Notes: generated by a model not told the origin, from the letters alone. A stretch of DNA of 64,000 nucleotides from Clostridiales bacterium 1_7_47FAA (GCA_000155435.1 DS990260.1:1073320-1137319), one strand, 5' to 3'. Counted from the stretch's first letter, positions 35,144 through 44,553 are shown. Program-made: numbers and translations.

Positions 35144-35194
35144 AAAAAGTCCGGTACAGCGCCATCCCTTCCAGGCGCCGTACCGGACTTTTTT
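35143..35194. terminator. Bidirectional terminator between GGDEF and LacI genes
   Basis: AAGTCCGGTAC.GCGCC pairs with GGCGC.GTACCGGACTT around a 10-base loop (35148-35190). Six Ts follow on the plus strand and six As precede it, so it works for both the GGDEF pair and the convergent LacI-type gene. Confidence 0.9.
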
Positions 35195-35253
35195 CTGTCA
35201 TATAGGGGTGGGTTCAGCAATCCCCTTATGTCCAAGCCCGCACAGGGAATCCG

Positions 35254-36336
35254 TCATTTCAATCGGCTTGTTGTCTCCCGGACCACCAGCTTTACAGGAA
35301 GCAGGATTTCCCTTCCTTCCCCGGCTGTATTCCTGCCCTCCACCATATCCGCCAGCATTTCCACTGCCAGGGCTGCCTTGCGTTTCATATCCTGCCGTAC
35401 CGTAGTCAGCCCAGGACTTAATAAGGATGCGTACGGGATATCGTCAAAGCCTGCGATTCCAAGGTCCCGGGCTATCCTAAGGCCCTGGGACGTAAAGTAT
35501 CCCAGGGCTTCCAGGGCATACAGGTCCGACAGGCAGAACAGGGCCGGTCTTAGTCCCGCCTTTATGTTAGCCTTCACAGGCTGCACAAGGGCTTCCAATG
35601 TTTCCCTGCGCTTCTTACGGTCCATGCCCAAAGATACGAACCTCACCTGGCCGCTGTCAGCCTTCCCCTCCTCCTTACCGTCCCTCTTACACCGCTCCTT
35701 TTTACCGGCCTGGCATCCCAGATACCTCACATGGTCCACCCCATGGTCCCTTCCTGCGCACACATAAACAGGACCGTATCCGCATGCAAGCAGATATTCG
35801 GTCATGAGTTTTCCCCCTTGCCAGTCATCAAGGCCGACGTTGGGCACATTTCCCCGGCAACCACAGCCATCGATGGAGACCACCGGGCGTTTTAGAAGGC
35901 CCGCGATCTTGTCACAGTCATTCTTATGGAAGCTCAGGGTTATGACCCCTTCCACCTCCTGTTCCATGACCATCCTGAAAATGTCATCCATGTCGGAGGA
36001 CGAGTAGAACATCATATAATATCCTTTTTCCCTGAGACACTGCTCTGCCATGCCTATGATTTTCCCATAGAAGGGATCGGCGCCAATGGCATCCTCATAA
36101 ACCTTGTGGGGATTCGCCACCAATGCGACCAGGCGGGAACCTTTTTGTGTTCCCGCCGCCTTTTCTCCTCCCTGGGCATACCCCATGGCCAGGATCAGCT
36201 CCTGGACACGGCGTATGGTGCCGGGGGAAACCCGCTTCGTCTTCCCGTGTATGACATTGGATACCGTGGCCGTACTGACCCCTGCCAGTTCTGCCAGTTC
36301 CCTTATGGTAACGCCGTGGCTGTCCTGTTTCTCCAT
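35254..36336 (-). CDS. LacI family transcriptional regulator
   Basis: 360-residue repressor of the LacI/GalR type. HTH TIRELAELAGVSTATVSNV (residues ~9-27) and hinge KTKRVSPGTIRRVQELILA are classic; the rest is the sugar-binding domain with an acidic/basic insert near residue 220 (CKRDGKEEGK). It lies downstream of the GH36 gene by 59 bases and at the edge of the alpha-glycoside locus, so it probably senses a galactoside or glucoside. GGGGAGAT precedes the ATG. Confidence 0.93.
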   Translation of the reverse strand: MEKQDSHGVTIRELAELAGVSTATVSNVIHGKTKRVSPGTIRRVQELILAMGYAQGGEKAAGTQKGSRLVALVANPHKVYEDAIGADPFYGKIIGMAEQCLREKGYYMMFYSSSDMDDIFRMVMEQEVEGVITLSFHKNDCDKIAGLLKRPVVSIDGCGCRGNVPNVGLDDWQGGKLMTEYLLACGYGPVYVCAGRDHGVDHVRYLGCQAGKKERCKRDGKEEGKADSGQVRFVSLGMDRKKRRETLEALVQPVKANIKAGLRPALFCLSDLYALEALGYFTSQGLRIARDLGIAGFDDIPYASLLSPGLTTVRQDMKRKAALAVEMLADMVEGRNTAGEGREILLPVKLVVRETTSRLK

Positions 36337-36395
36337 ATCTCCCCAAGCGCCTCCCTGTCTCCGGTTTTCATATCTTCCCCGCCTTCATTTCCATA

Positions 36396-38651
36396 TCATG
36401 CCTCCAGTATATAGATCCTGGACTGATAATCCCCGTTGGTCCCGTCGTACTTCTCTTTATTGTCCCCGGATGAGGAATCGGATACCATAAGACCGTAATT
36501 CATCAGCTCGTCTCCGTACACATCCATTTCCTTAAATCCCCCGTGATATCCGCCGCCCTGTATGGATACGTGATACATCATCCCTTCCTCCAGGCCGGAC
36601 AGGCGGATTTTCCGGTATCCTTCATTTACCGGCTCCAATATCCGGTAATATCCTATCAGGGCCTTTTTGCGGTCCCCGGATACCACCATCCAGGCAGTCA
36701 CGTTGCCCCTTCCGTCAAACGGGCTTATCAGCCTGATGAATGTACCGGACTGGATCAGTTCCCGGTTCTCCTTCATGAAGGCAATCTGCAGCCTTACCTT
36801 CTCCAGTTCCTCACCGTTCAGCTGATTCAGGTCCAGTTCATATCCAAAGGTCCCAAAGTACGCCACATTCGCCCTGGTTTCAAGAGGCGTGGTGCGCAGG
36901 ACCTGGTGGTTGGGTACGGCCGACACATGGGTGCCCATGCTGCTCAAAGGATAGACCATGGATGTGCCGTATTGGATTTTCAGCCGTTCCACTGCATCCG
37001 TGTCATCGGATGTCCAGCACTGGGGCGCATAGTAAAGCATCCCGGGATCGAACCTTGCCCCTCCGCTGGCACAGGATTCAAAGAGGATATGGGGATATCG
37101 GCCAATCAGCTTCTCATACAGGCTGTAAACCCCCAGTATATACCGGTGGAATACCTTTCCCTGTTCCTCCGGCCGGGCGCAGTGGGAATAGACCTCCGAC
37201 ATACACCGGTTCATATCCCATTTGATATAGGAAACCGGGGCTTCGTCCAGCACCTTTATCAGCATCTGGTAAATATGATCCACCACTTCTTCCCTGGAAA
37301 AATCCAGCACAAACTGGTTCCTGCCGTGGCAGACGCTGCGTCCCGGCGCGGACAGCATCCAGTCAGGATGGGCCTTGTAAAGATCACTGTCCTTGTTCAC
37401 CATCTCCGGCTCAATCCACAGACCGAACTTAAGTCCCATGGCCTCTATCCTGCGTGCGATTCCGGCTACCCCGTCCGGCAGCTTTGCCTGGTTGGGATAC
37501 CAGTCCCCCAGCGAGGACCTGCTGTCGTCCCTGTGGCCGAACCAGCCGTCATCCAGGACGAACAGCTCCACCCCCACATCCTTGGCAGTCCTGGCCAGTC
37601 TTAGGATTTTTTCTTCATCAAAATCAAAATACGTTGCTTCCCAGTTATTGATCAGTATGGGCCTTGCCTTATCCCGCCATGGTCCCCTAGCCAGGCGGCT
37701 CCGGTAAAGCCTGTGGTAGGTCTGGCTCATACCGTTCAGTCCTTCACCGGAATACACCATCACCACCTCCGGTGTCTGGAATTCCTCCCCTTTTTTCATG
37801 GGCCACGAAAAACAATGGGGATGGATGCCCAGCATGATCCTGGTGACCTCATAGGTGTCCACCTCTGCCTGGGCCAGGAAATTGCCGCTGTACACCAGGC
37901 TGAAGCCGTAAACTTCCCCTGAACACTCTCCTGCATCCGGCCGTTTCAATGCAAGGAAGGGATTATAATTGTTGCTGCTACATCCCCTCATGCTGTATAT
38001 TGACTGGATTCCGTGTTCCAGCCTCCTGGTCTTCACACTCCGCTCCCTGGCCCAGGCCCCGGTCAGCTCCACCATCTCAAACCCACTGTCCGGAAGGTCC
38101 ACGCTGGCGCTCATGGCCTGGTTTAAGACCACTCCTTCCTCATTATCACAAATGAACCTGGCGCTCCTTGTGATGACGGGAAGGTCCTCATAAATGGTAT
38201 ATGTAAGGACCAGCTTTGTCCTTATCCATGCGTCCCCAAGGACAATCTCCAGGGTGGACGCCTCTTTTGGATCTTCGGCGTAAGCTGCGGGAAGCCCCTT
38301 AAGCCCAGGCTTTCCCTGATAAATCCGGTGGCTTTCATAGACAAATTCCGTGATATGGCTTCCGTCCGTCTGAAGGATATCATACGCCGGGGCACGCATG
38401 TCCCCGTGTCCATAGGACGGGTATTCCTGCTTGATGTGCTCCATGGAAAACTCCCTGTCGCCTTCGTAAAAGCAGGGGGCCATGGAACGGATCCGTATCT
38501 CCAGCATGTGTCCGAACGATTCCCGGTCCCTGATGGCCTTCCCATAGTACAGGTGTCCCAGCTGCCCGTTGCGCAGGATTGTCATGATATAGCTTACCTT
38601 ATGGTTATACAGGTGGAATTCCTTTCCATCCCCATGTACTTTAATTGGCAT
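36396..38651 (-). CDS. Alpha-galactosidase, GH36
   Basis: Cytoplasmic alpha-galactosidase of 751 aa, the usual size for tetrameric bacterial GH36 enzymes. Catalytic residues are visible: nucleophile Asp479 in YIKWDMNR and acid/base Asp549 in CWTSDDTDAVERL. LDDGWFGHRDDSRSSLGDW near residue 366 and FESCASGGARFD near residue 524 are GH36 signatures. It releases galactose from melibiose, raffinose-type or similar alpha-1,6-galactosides after PTS uptake. No signal peptide. GGGAGG precedes the ATG and it begins 27 bases after the LevR-type gene, so both probably share a transcript. Confidence 0.95.
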   Translation of the reverse strand: MPIKVHGDGKEFHLYNHKVSYIMTILRNGQLGHLYYGKAIRDRESFGHMLEIRIRSMAPCFYEGDREFSMEHIKQEYPSYGHGDMRAPAYDILQTDGSHITEFVYESHRIYQGKPGLKGLPAAYAEDPKEASTLEIVLGDAWIRTKLVLTYTIYEDLPVITRSARFICDNEEGVVLNQAMSASVDLPDSGFEMVELTGAWARERSVKTRRLEHGIQSIYSMRGCSSNNYNPFLALKRPDAGECSGEVYGFSLVYSGNFLAQAEVDTYEVTRIMLGIHPHCFSWPMKKGEEFQTPEVVMVYSGEGLNGMSQTYHRLYRSRLARGPWRDKARPILINNWEATYFDFDEEKILRLARTAKDVGVELFVLDDGWFGHRDDSRSSLGDWYPNQAKLPDGVAGIARRIEAMGLKFGLWIEPEMVNKDSDLYKAHPDWMLSAPGRSVCHGRNQFVLDFSREEVVDHIYQMLIKVLDEAPVSYIKWDMNRCMSEVYSHCARPEEQGKVFHRYILGVYSLYEKLIGRYPHILFESCASGGARFDPGMLYYAPQCWTSDDTDAVERLKIQYGTSMVYPLSSMGTHVSAVPNHQVLRTTPLETRANVAYFGTFGYELDLNQLNGEELEKVRLQIAFMKENRELIQSGTFIRLISPFDGRGNVTAWMVVSGDRKKALIGYYRILEPVNEGYRKIRLSGLEEGMMYHVSIQGGGYHGGFKEMDVYGDELMNYGLMVSDSSSGDNKEKYDGTNGDYQSRIYILEA

Positions 38652-38678
38652 ATCTTTTACCTCCCAAGGATTATATGT

Positions 38679-41486
38679 CTAATCCTTTTCTTCAATGATG
38701 ATTCTCCTGAACAGTTCATAGAGCAGGGAAAGTTCATAGGAATTCATCCTGATCCTGTACTTCTGCTCCATTTCCTTGAAAACCTCCCTGGATATCCCAT
38801 AAAACCGATTTTCCTGGGGGGACAGTCCGCGCGTCTGTTCCTGCACCGGGTCCGTGGTCATAAGCCGCTCAATCATGAACGCAATGTGCATATACAGGTT
38901 CAGCCTGACATGCCCGGTCATTTCCAGATGATAATACTGCTCGTACTTCATGAGGACCAGTTCCACCTCGTTGATGACCACCGTGGGGTTTAAGAACCGG
39001 AGGCGGCTGACAATCCCTTCTATGGAAAAGAACCGGATGTACTCCCGTTTCAGCTCCTCGAATTCCTCCCTGGTAATCAGTCCCTTAAAGGACCCCCAAA
39101 GCTGGTCCTCCCCCTTGCCGTCCAGGATGTCGTAGATATTCAGCCAGGGTACCCCAACATGTTCCGGCAGTGCCGAAGTGGTGAGTATGAGCAGGGTCTG
39201 CTTAAAATACTCCCTGGGGTTCTCATCCAGCAGCCTGCGCAGCTCCTGGTAATCCATTGTCACGATGTCAATCAGGGACTGGTCGATGACCTTGCACATG
39301 GCCTCCTGAAGCTTTTCCGCTATGCCTACGCCGGACATGCAGGACACGATGATGTTCCTGCCCCTGGATATCCCCTCAAAATACTGGATTTCAAAGGCAT
39401 ATGTCTCCCTGGCAGCCTTCACGATATCCAGGAAGGAGCACCGCCCCAGCATCTTGATACCCACATCCAGGGCAATGGCCGTGGTCACATTGTTGATGAT
39501 CAGCAGATCTCCCGCCAAATCGTTCTTGATGGAGGAATACAGCTGGCTGAGGGAACCGGTGTCCACCAGAAGGATCATCCCCTTCCTCGCATTGACCCGT
39601 TCCAGGTACTGCCTGACCTTTGCTATGGTATCCTCCACCGCCGTCTCCATGGGCATGTCGATGGCCTCAAACACAAAGGTGCGGCAGGTCCGGTTGGCAA
39701 CCTTCTGGATACTGCTGGCCGTGGAATCCCCATGGGCAACAATCAGTCCATGGAATTCCATGGTTTCCACCATATATTCGTGGAGGGACAGGGCAAACAG
39801 GAAATCAAGGGCGCCTCCCGTTTCCTGGTCCATCTCATAAAGCCTGCTACAGATCTGTCCCGCCACATAGTATGCCTTGGGCATGGCCTGCTCAAAATAG
39901 GCATCCAGTTTCCTGAATAAGTCTTCCCCCGGACTACTGGATCTGAATAAGCCGTGCAGGAACCCCAACTCTTCCAGGACAATCTTTACCTCCCCCACGC
40001 CGTAGGAACAGAGGATTTCACGGCAGATTGGAACAAACAGGTTCCAATCCGGCTCCCCCCTGTAACCGGCGTGTTCCCGGGCCTTCAGTTTCTTCACCAT
40101 GCGTTTGAAATTAAGGTATACGCTGTCCACCGACGGTTCCATCCGTTCAAAGGGGATTCCGGAAATATCTTCCCACAGCGCCTTTATCTCCCTCACCGTC
40201 CCCTCCTCAGGCAGCTCTGCCTGGTCAAAGGGCAGCCCCTCCCCGTCCACCAGGATGGAAGGCAGGCCGTAATATTGTGACAGCTGGCTGCGGCAGTCTG
40301 CCTCAGGCAGTTCCCTCATGGTAATATGCAGTATATCGCTTCCCCCCTGCCTGTAAAATGCATTGGCACAGCTGACCTGTATCAGGTTCTCCAGCTTTCC
40401 GATGTTCCCCTGCAGCCGCGTGAGCATCAGGGCCTGCGCCACTTCTCCCTCCACCTCGATCCGGCGCCCCACCTTCCTGGCTTCCTTCTGATAAAAGAGA
40501 TACAGCATCTGAAGCCGTTCCTTTAAGGGGCGGTCCATCATGCTGGGGATGGGAACCTGAAGGGTGATACGCCTGCGGAAGGTTTCCAGCAGGACTTCAT
40601 CCGGGTTTTCCGTGGTGGCGAAAATGAAACGCACCCTGGAGGATTTCCACATATTGTCGCCCAAAGGGCGGTACTGTCCTGAATCCATGAACAGGAACAG
40701 TTTTTCCTGGTTCTCAAAGGACAGCCTGTGGACCTCATCCAGGAACAGATAGCCTCCGTCCGCCTCTTTTAAAAGTCCGTCCCGGTCCTTGTCTGCCCCG
40801 GTAAAACTCCCCTTCTTATATCCCAGCAATGTGGCTGAGAGAAGTTCCGGGTTATTGGCATAGTCCGCACAGTTTAAGACCACGAAGGGGGCGTTGGCTT
40901 CAATGACCCCCTGGCTCAGGGCATATGCATGGATCAGGCGGGCAATGAAACTTTTTCCCACCCCGCTCTCACCGGTAAGGAGCATGGGCAGACCATCCGG
41001 CGGATAATTGACGGCCGCCATACACATTTCCACGGTCTGCTTCTGGCTTCCCGCATATCCAACCATGGATGAGAACACGGAGCAGGGCCTGGCGGCATCT
41101 GAATTGTCATGCATGGCAGGCGGCACGGCGGCATCCGGATTACCGTGCATGGCAGGCGGCACGGCGGCATCCGGATTACCGTGCATGGCAGGCCGCGCGG
41201 CGGCATCTGAGTACCCGCCCGGGGCAGCGGCCTGGTCTGGCTTCGTCCCTGCATTCCCCCACACGTCCTCCCCGAAAAATTCCAGATCCTCCGAGGTCAC
41301 GGGGAACCAGTACACCGGCCGTGTACTGGTTTTTACCGCAAGCCCGTCCTCCATGAGCCTTGTAAGATAATGGCTCACCACCTGGCGGCTCAGGTTCAGT
41401 TTGTCTGCCAGATCTGCCGCCGTTATCTTCCGGTTGCCGCTGCATGATTCCTTTAGCGCTTCATAGACCCGTTCTTTTGCCTGCAT
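38679..41486 (-). CDS. LevR-type sigma-54 activator with PTS regulation domains
   Basis: 935-residue transcription activator. Order: winged helix (1-60; KITAADLADKLNLSRQVVSHY), a repeat-rich linker (~95-135), AAA+ ATPase with GESGVGKS and the sigma-54-contact loop GSFTGA (KKGSFTGADKD), a first PRD, an EIIA-Man-like domain with phospho-His in LIVAHGDSTASSI, an EIIB-like segment with Cys in VSCMSGVGIAEKL, and a C-terminal PRD with His in LYMHIAFMIERL. It should drive the adjacent Man-PTS from its -24/-12 promoter, with activity set by PTS phosphorylation. It has its own sigma-70-type promoter. Confidence 0.93.
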   Translation of the reverse strand: MQAKERVYEALKESCSGNRKITAADLADKLNLSRQVVSHYLTRLMEDGLAVKTSTRPVYWFPVTSEDLEFFGEDVWGNAGTKPDQAAAPGGYSDAAARPAMHGNPDAAVPPAMHGNPDAAVPPAMHDNSDAARPCSVFSSMVGYAGSQKQTVEMCMAAVNYPPDGLPMLLTGESGVGKSFIARLIHAYALSQGVIEANAPFVVLNCADYANNPELLSATLLGYKKGSFTGADKDRDGLLKEADGGYLFLDEVHRLSFENQEKLFLFMDSGQYRPLGDNMWKSSRVRFIFATTENPDEVLLETFRRRITLQVPIPSMMDRPLKERLQMLYLFYQKEARKVGRRIEVEGEVAQALMLTRLQGNIGKLENLIQVSCANAFYRQGGSDILHITMRELPEADCRSQLSQYYGLPSILVDGEGLPFDQAELPEEGTVREIKALWEDISGIPFERMEPSVDSVYLNFKRMVKKLKAREHAGYRGEPDWNLFVPICREILCSYGVGEVKIVLEELGFLHGLFRSSSPGEDLFRKLDAYFEQAMPKAYYVAGQICSRLYEMDQETGGALDFLFALSLHEYMVETMEFHGLIVAHGDSTASSIQKVANRTCRTFVFEAIDMPMETAVEDTIAKVRQYLERVNARKGMILLVDTGSLSQLYSSIKNDLAGDLLIINNVTTAIALDVGIKMLGRCSFLDIVKAARETYAFEIQYFEGISRGRNIIVSCMSGVGIAEKLQEAMCKVIDQSLIDIVTMDYQELRRLLDENPREYFKQTLLILTTSALPEHVGVPWLNIYDILDGKGEDQLWGSFKGLITREEFEELKREYIRFFSIEGIVSRLRFLNPTVVINEVELVLMKYEQYYHLEMTGHVRLNLYMHIAFMIERLMTTDPVQEQTRGLSPQENRFYGISREVFKEMEQKYRIRMNSYELSLLYELFRRIIIEEKD
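41110..41217 (-). repeat. 36-base tandem repeat in the LevR-type gene
   Basis: Three units of 36 bases (41110-41145, 41146-41181, 41182-41217). The first two are identical and the third diverged. Each encodes the 12-mer GNPDAAVPPAMH or a variant. They lie in the linker between the winged helix and the AAA+ domain. Confidence 0.88.
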
Positions 41487-41566
41487 GGATAAGATCCTCC
41501 CTCATACCTGATTTCCATTTCTCCTCTTCCCTCAACGGGACAGATCCGTTCTTTTACCTTACCATC

Positions 41567-41596
41567 ATCATACCATGGGGATTTGTTATCATGCAA
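41567..41596 (-). promoter_or_regulatory. Promoter of the LevR-type gene
   Basis: TTGCAT (41591-41596), 18 bases, TATGAT (41567-41572) preceded by TGG, an extended -10. Predicted start near 41560, about 75 bases before the ATG. Confidence 0.5.
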
Positions 41597-41599
41597 TTA

Positions 41600-41646
41600 C
41601 AAAACCATGCGGTTCCTAAACTACGCGGTTTCAAAACTACGCGATT
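41600..41646 (-). repeat. Three short direct repeats at the end of the PTS operon
   Basis: Minus-strand units TCGCGTAGTTTTG, CCGCGTAGTTTAG and CCGCATGGTTTTG recur at about 17-18 bases, starting inside the IID stop region. They do not form a convincing terminator; the role is unknown. Confidence 0.4.
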
Positions 41647-42464
41647 CCCAATGCGGAGAGCACGATGCCCAGGACAATCACCCCCACAATCAGCACATTG
41701 ATGCTCATCTTCTTTTTTGTCAGAAGATAGAAGCATAAAAGGGTAAGGCATAACGGGACCAGGCCCACGAACAGCTGGTCCAGCATGTTCTGGAGGGAGA
41801 ATATTTCCGTTCCTTCCATGGACAATGAAAGCTTACTGTTAAATACCACCATGCTGCTGGCCATACCGCCTACCATCATGAGTCCCATGATACTGGCCGC
41901 CTTGGTGAGGACGGTAATCAGGCCGCCGCTGTACAGCTTCTCAATATATTCAGAACCCAGGCTGTATCCCAAAAACGTGCCATAGTAGCGCACCACGTTG
42001 CTCGGGATGTTGAATAACAGCAGGAACACGAGGGGGGCCAGCACATTGCCTGCCTGGGCCATGCTGATGGCTATGCCCGCGCAGATGACCCTCCACACAC
42101 CCCAGAATATGGAATCGCCGATACCTGCCAGCGGTCCCATGAGGCTGGTCTTAATCGGGTTGATGGAACCCGCGTCAAAATCCTTATTCTCGCTGTTCTC
42201 CTTCTCCATTGCGCCGCAGAGTCCCATGATGAAGGTGGACATGGGAACCGTGGTATTGAAATAGGAAATATGCCTTGCCATGGCCTCCTTCTTACCTTCC
42301 GGATCATCCTTATAAAACCGGTTGATGAAGGGAATCATGGAATAGCAGAACCCGGAGGCCCCCTGTTTCGCCGGGGTCACGGATGTATATAAGGTAAAGG
42401 AACGAAGGAATACGGACCTGAGCATCTTCTTTTCTTCTCTGGAAACATCGGTTATCTTAGACAT
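41637..42464 (-). CDS. PTS mannose-family IID subunit
   Basis: Membrane component IID (275 aa) of a Man-family phosphotransferase permease, which with IIC forms the sugar channel. GASGFCYSMIPFINRFYKDD, MGLCGAMEKENSE, and GPLAGIGDSIFWG are family hallmarks, and one or more helices end the protein. The ATG used follows GAGGATT; the longer frame begins within IIC. It overlaps the IIC stop by eight bases. Fourth gene of the sigma-54 operon. Confidence 0.94.
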   Translation of the reverse strand: MSKITDVSREEKKMLRSVFLRSFTLYTSVTPAKQGASGFCYSMIPFINRFYKDDPEGKKEAMARHISYFNTTVPMSTFIMGLCGAMEKENSENKDFDAGSINPIKTSLMGPLAGIGDSIFWGVWRVICAGIAISMAQAGNVLAPLVFLLLFNIPSNVVRYYGTFLGYSLGSEYIEKLYSGGLITVLTKAASIMGLMMVGGMASSMVVFNSKLSLSMEGTEIFSLQNMLDQLFVGLVPLCLTLLCFYLLTKKKMSINVLIVGVIVLGIVLSALGIA

Positions 42465-43296
42465 TGAAAAAATCCTCCTCTTCTTCATCTAACATCCCCT
42501 CTGCAGGGACAGTGGCAGGTGCAGCGGCTTTTACCCTTATAAGCTGGTTAAGTTCCAGATCCCTCTGCGCCACCAGCAGGGCTGCTATGACCCCCAGGGC
42601 TGCAAGGGCAATCAGGGGCAGCTTCAGATAGGCCACCAGCACGAATCCCAGGAAGAAGTAAACGCAGATTTTATGGTTCCACAGAAGCTTTAGAAGCATG
42701 GCCATACCTACGGCAGGAAGCAGGTTCCCGCACACCGTAAGACCGTTCATGATGACGGCCGGGATTGCCTTGACCGCAGCTTCCACTGCCTTGGAGCCGA
42801 AAAGGATTGCAAAGAATGGAATCAGGCAGTACAGCCCCCAGTTCAGACACCACAAGCCATAGTGGAGTCTTGTAAGTTTTTTGTCCTCCCCATTCTCAGC
42901 CAGCTTATCAAATACAGGCGCAAACCAGCCAATGATGCCGATCCAGATAATATTTTTCGCCTGCTGTCCCAGCATTCCGATGGGAAGGGCCAGCGGGAGG
43001 GCAACCTCAGGGCCTCCTCCGCTCATGATGGCAAATGCGCAGCCCACCACGCTTGCGATTCCGCACTCTGCTGCGGATGCGCCTCCTATATTTACGATTC
43101 CCATGAACACGGCTTCCAGGGATGCGCCGATGAGAAGTCCCTGCTGTATATCCCCGAACAGCCACCCTATGATGGGGCAGATGAATACGGGACGGTCCAG
43201 CATGGTGAATCCCAGCAGGTCCCTGACACCGGATGCGATAAGTACCATGACTGCAATCACAAATGCAGTAACAAGTATGGATGAATGTGCTAACAT
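42457..43296 (-). CDS. PTS mannose-family IIC subunit
   Basis: Membrane component IIC (279 aa), multi-helix. FTMLDRPVFICPIIGWLFGD, IGASLEAVFMGIVNIGGASA and the GGGPEVALPLALPIG segment are typical of the sorbose/mannose IIC family. AAAGGGG precedes the ATG. Acidic C-terminal tail (DEEEEDFFNV). Sugar specificity is not fixed by sequence; the neighbours (GH36, GH13) suggest alpha-1,6-linked di- or oligosaccharides. Confidence 0.94.
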   Translation of the reverse strand: MLAHSSILVTAFVIAVMVLIASGVRDLLGFTMLDRPVFICPIIGWLFGDIQQGLLIGASLEAVFMGIVNIGGASAAECGIASVVGCAFAIMSGGGPEVALPLALPIGMLGQQAKNIIWIGIIGWFAPVFDKLAENGEDKKLTRLHYGLWCLNWGLYCLIPFFAILFGSKAVEAAVKAIPAVIMNGLTVCGNLLPAVGMAMLLKLLWNHKICVYFFLGFVLVAYLKLPLIALAALGVIAALLVAQRDLELNQLIRVKAAAPATVPAEGMLDEEEEDFFNV

Positions 43297-43322
43297 GAAT
43301 GAATCCCCTTTCTTTCTATGAT

Positions 43323-43808
43323 TTACAATACTTCTGAAACAAGCTTCTTTTCATCGGAAGGAACCATCTGAAGGGCTGTATCCGGAGCCAGCTCCACCAG
43401 TTCCCTTAATGCTTCCATCTCGTCGGCCGTCAGGCTTACCGACCGGGAAATGATGGTACGCTCCGTACCGTCGCCGCTGGTGAACCGTCCTGCATTGCCG
43501 ATGTTCACATATTCGATACCAGGTACGGCCTTATAAATTTCCAGGGCATTCCTCACCGTCTTTACCAATACCAGTATCCTCATACCCTCAGACCTTGGAT
43601 TGTTAAGCAAGGCAATGATTTCCGGCATTGTCTTGATGATGCATTTGATGCCGTCCGGCACAGCCATTTTAAGCGTCATCTTCTGCATCTCATTGGCGGC
43701 TGCCTCGTCATCAGCAACCATGATGCCCTGTATCCCCAAATCCCTTGTCCATGCCATTGCCACCTGTCCATGGATCAATCTCTCATCTACCCTTAAAGCC
43801 TTAACCAT
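43323..43808 (-). CDS. PTS mannose-family IIB subunit
   Basis: Soluble phosphocarrier IIB (161 aa) that passes phosphate from IIA to the incoming sugar. The active-site His13 lies in DERLIHGQVAMAW, the family hallmark. GIEYVNIGNAGRF and the C-terminal VPSDEKKLV segment agree. It lies 73 bases after IIA and 26 before IIC. Confidence 0.95.
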   Translation of the reverse strand: MVKALRVDERLIHGQVAMAWTRDLGIQGIMVADDEAAANEMQKMTLKMAVPDGIKCIIKTMPEIIALLNNPRSEGMRILVLVKTVRNALEIYKAVPGIEYVNIGNAGRFTSGDGTERTIISRSVSLTADEMEALRELVELAPDTALQMVPSDEKKLVSEVL

Positions 43809-43881
43809 AATCTCTCTCCTCTCTCATTATGGGCTTCTGGCGTCCCTGTCTTAGACGCCGCCCTGCGGTAAACGCCACTGT

Positions 43882-44298
43882 TTACCCAAAGAAATCCTCA
43901 TCCTGTCCTTCCTGGTTGTCCAGTTCCACAAGCTCCATCTGATTCCTGGAATCCTCGATATACTGTTTAATCCCGTCCTTCGTGATTCCTTCCGGCGCAA
44001 TGGCCAGGGCCACCAGCAGCGGCAGGTTAAAACCTGCGACTAAAAATACATTTTCCCTGACTGCATATGGCACGATTTTCTGGTTCACGCTTCCGCCCTT
44101 GATATCCGTGAGCACAATCACCTGATCCTCAGGCCGGATCTGGGCGAAATACCGTTCCAGTGTCTCCACCAGATTCTCATCCTGGTCCACATAGGCGTTG
44201 ATGCAGGTAATATTCCCTACATTCCCCATAAGGAAGCGGACCGTGCTCTCCGCCCCGGAAGCAAAGGTCCCGTGGGTGGCTATCAAAATCTTCTTCAT
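43882..44298 (-). CDS. PTS mannose-family IIA subunit
   Basis: Soluble phosphocarrier IIA (138 aa) that takes phosphate from HPr. Active-site His9 in ILIATHGTFASGAE; VLTDIKGGSVNQK is the conserved second motif. AAGGAG precedes the ATG. It is the first gene of the operon driven by the -24/-12 promoter about 50 bases upstream. It may also phosphorylate the LevR-type activator's PRD domains. Confidence 0.94.
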   Translation of the reverse strand: MKKILIATHGTFASGAESTVRFLMGNVGNITCINAYVDQDENLVETLERYFAQIRPEDQVIVLTDIKGGSVNQKIVPYAVRENVFLVAGFNLPLLVALAIAPEGITKDGIKQYIEDSRNQMELVELDNQEGQDEDFFG

Positions 44299-44348
44299 AT
44301 TGGAACTCCTTCCCTTTTCTGTTTGATTTTCATTTCACTTATATATTA

Positions 44349-44366
44349 AGCAAATACGGTGCCAAC
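44349..44366 (-). promoter_or_regulatory. Sigma-54 (-24/-12) promoter of the PTS operon
   Basis: Minus-strand TTGGCACCGTATTTGCTT fits the sigma-54 consensus TGGCAC-N5-TTGC exactly (GC at 44350-44351, GG at 44363-44364). It lies about 50 bases before the IIA ATG and next to a gene for a LevR-type activator with the GSFTGA loop, which makes the call strong. Confidence 0.92.
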
Positions 44367-44371
44367 TTTTT

Positions 44372-44524
44372 TTAGACACTTAAAATACGCTGGAAATGCC
44401 TTGATTTCATAGTCATATAAAAATTTTACCATACCACCCCGTAACGTGTCTAATTAAAGTGTCCAATACTTGTGTCCAAAATGTCTGTTTAAAATCCTGC
44501 TGCGGGACAGATGGAATTGGACAC
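44372..44524. promoter_or_regulatory. Upstream activating repeats for the LevR-type activator
   Basis: Three direct copies of GTGTC(C/T)AA begin at 44446, 44459 and 44472, spaced exactly 13 bases. Inverted copies TTAGACAC (44372-44379) and TTGGACAC (44517-44524) flank them. They lie 80-160 bases upstream of the sigma-54 promoter, where enhancer sites are expected. Binding by the LevR-type protein is inferred. Confidence 0.65.
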
Positions 44525-44553
44525 AAAAAAAGCCAGCAGTCCAAAGCTGCTGG
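44525..44553 (-). terminator. Terminator of the GH13 gene
   Basis: CCAGCAGC / GCTGCTGG-type stem (44531-44553) followed on the minus strand by six Ts (44525-44530), 22 bases after the GH13 stop. It insulates the PTS enhancer region from GH13 transcription. Confidence 0.85.

Noticed and set aside
36543-37604. Plus-strand open frame of 353 codons
   Set aside because: Antisense to the GH36 gene with both catalytic motifs intact; shadow frame.
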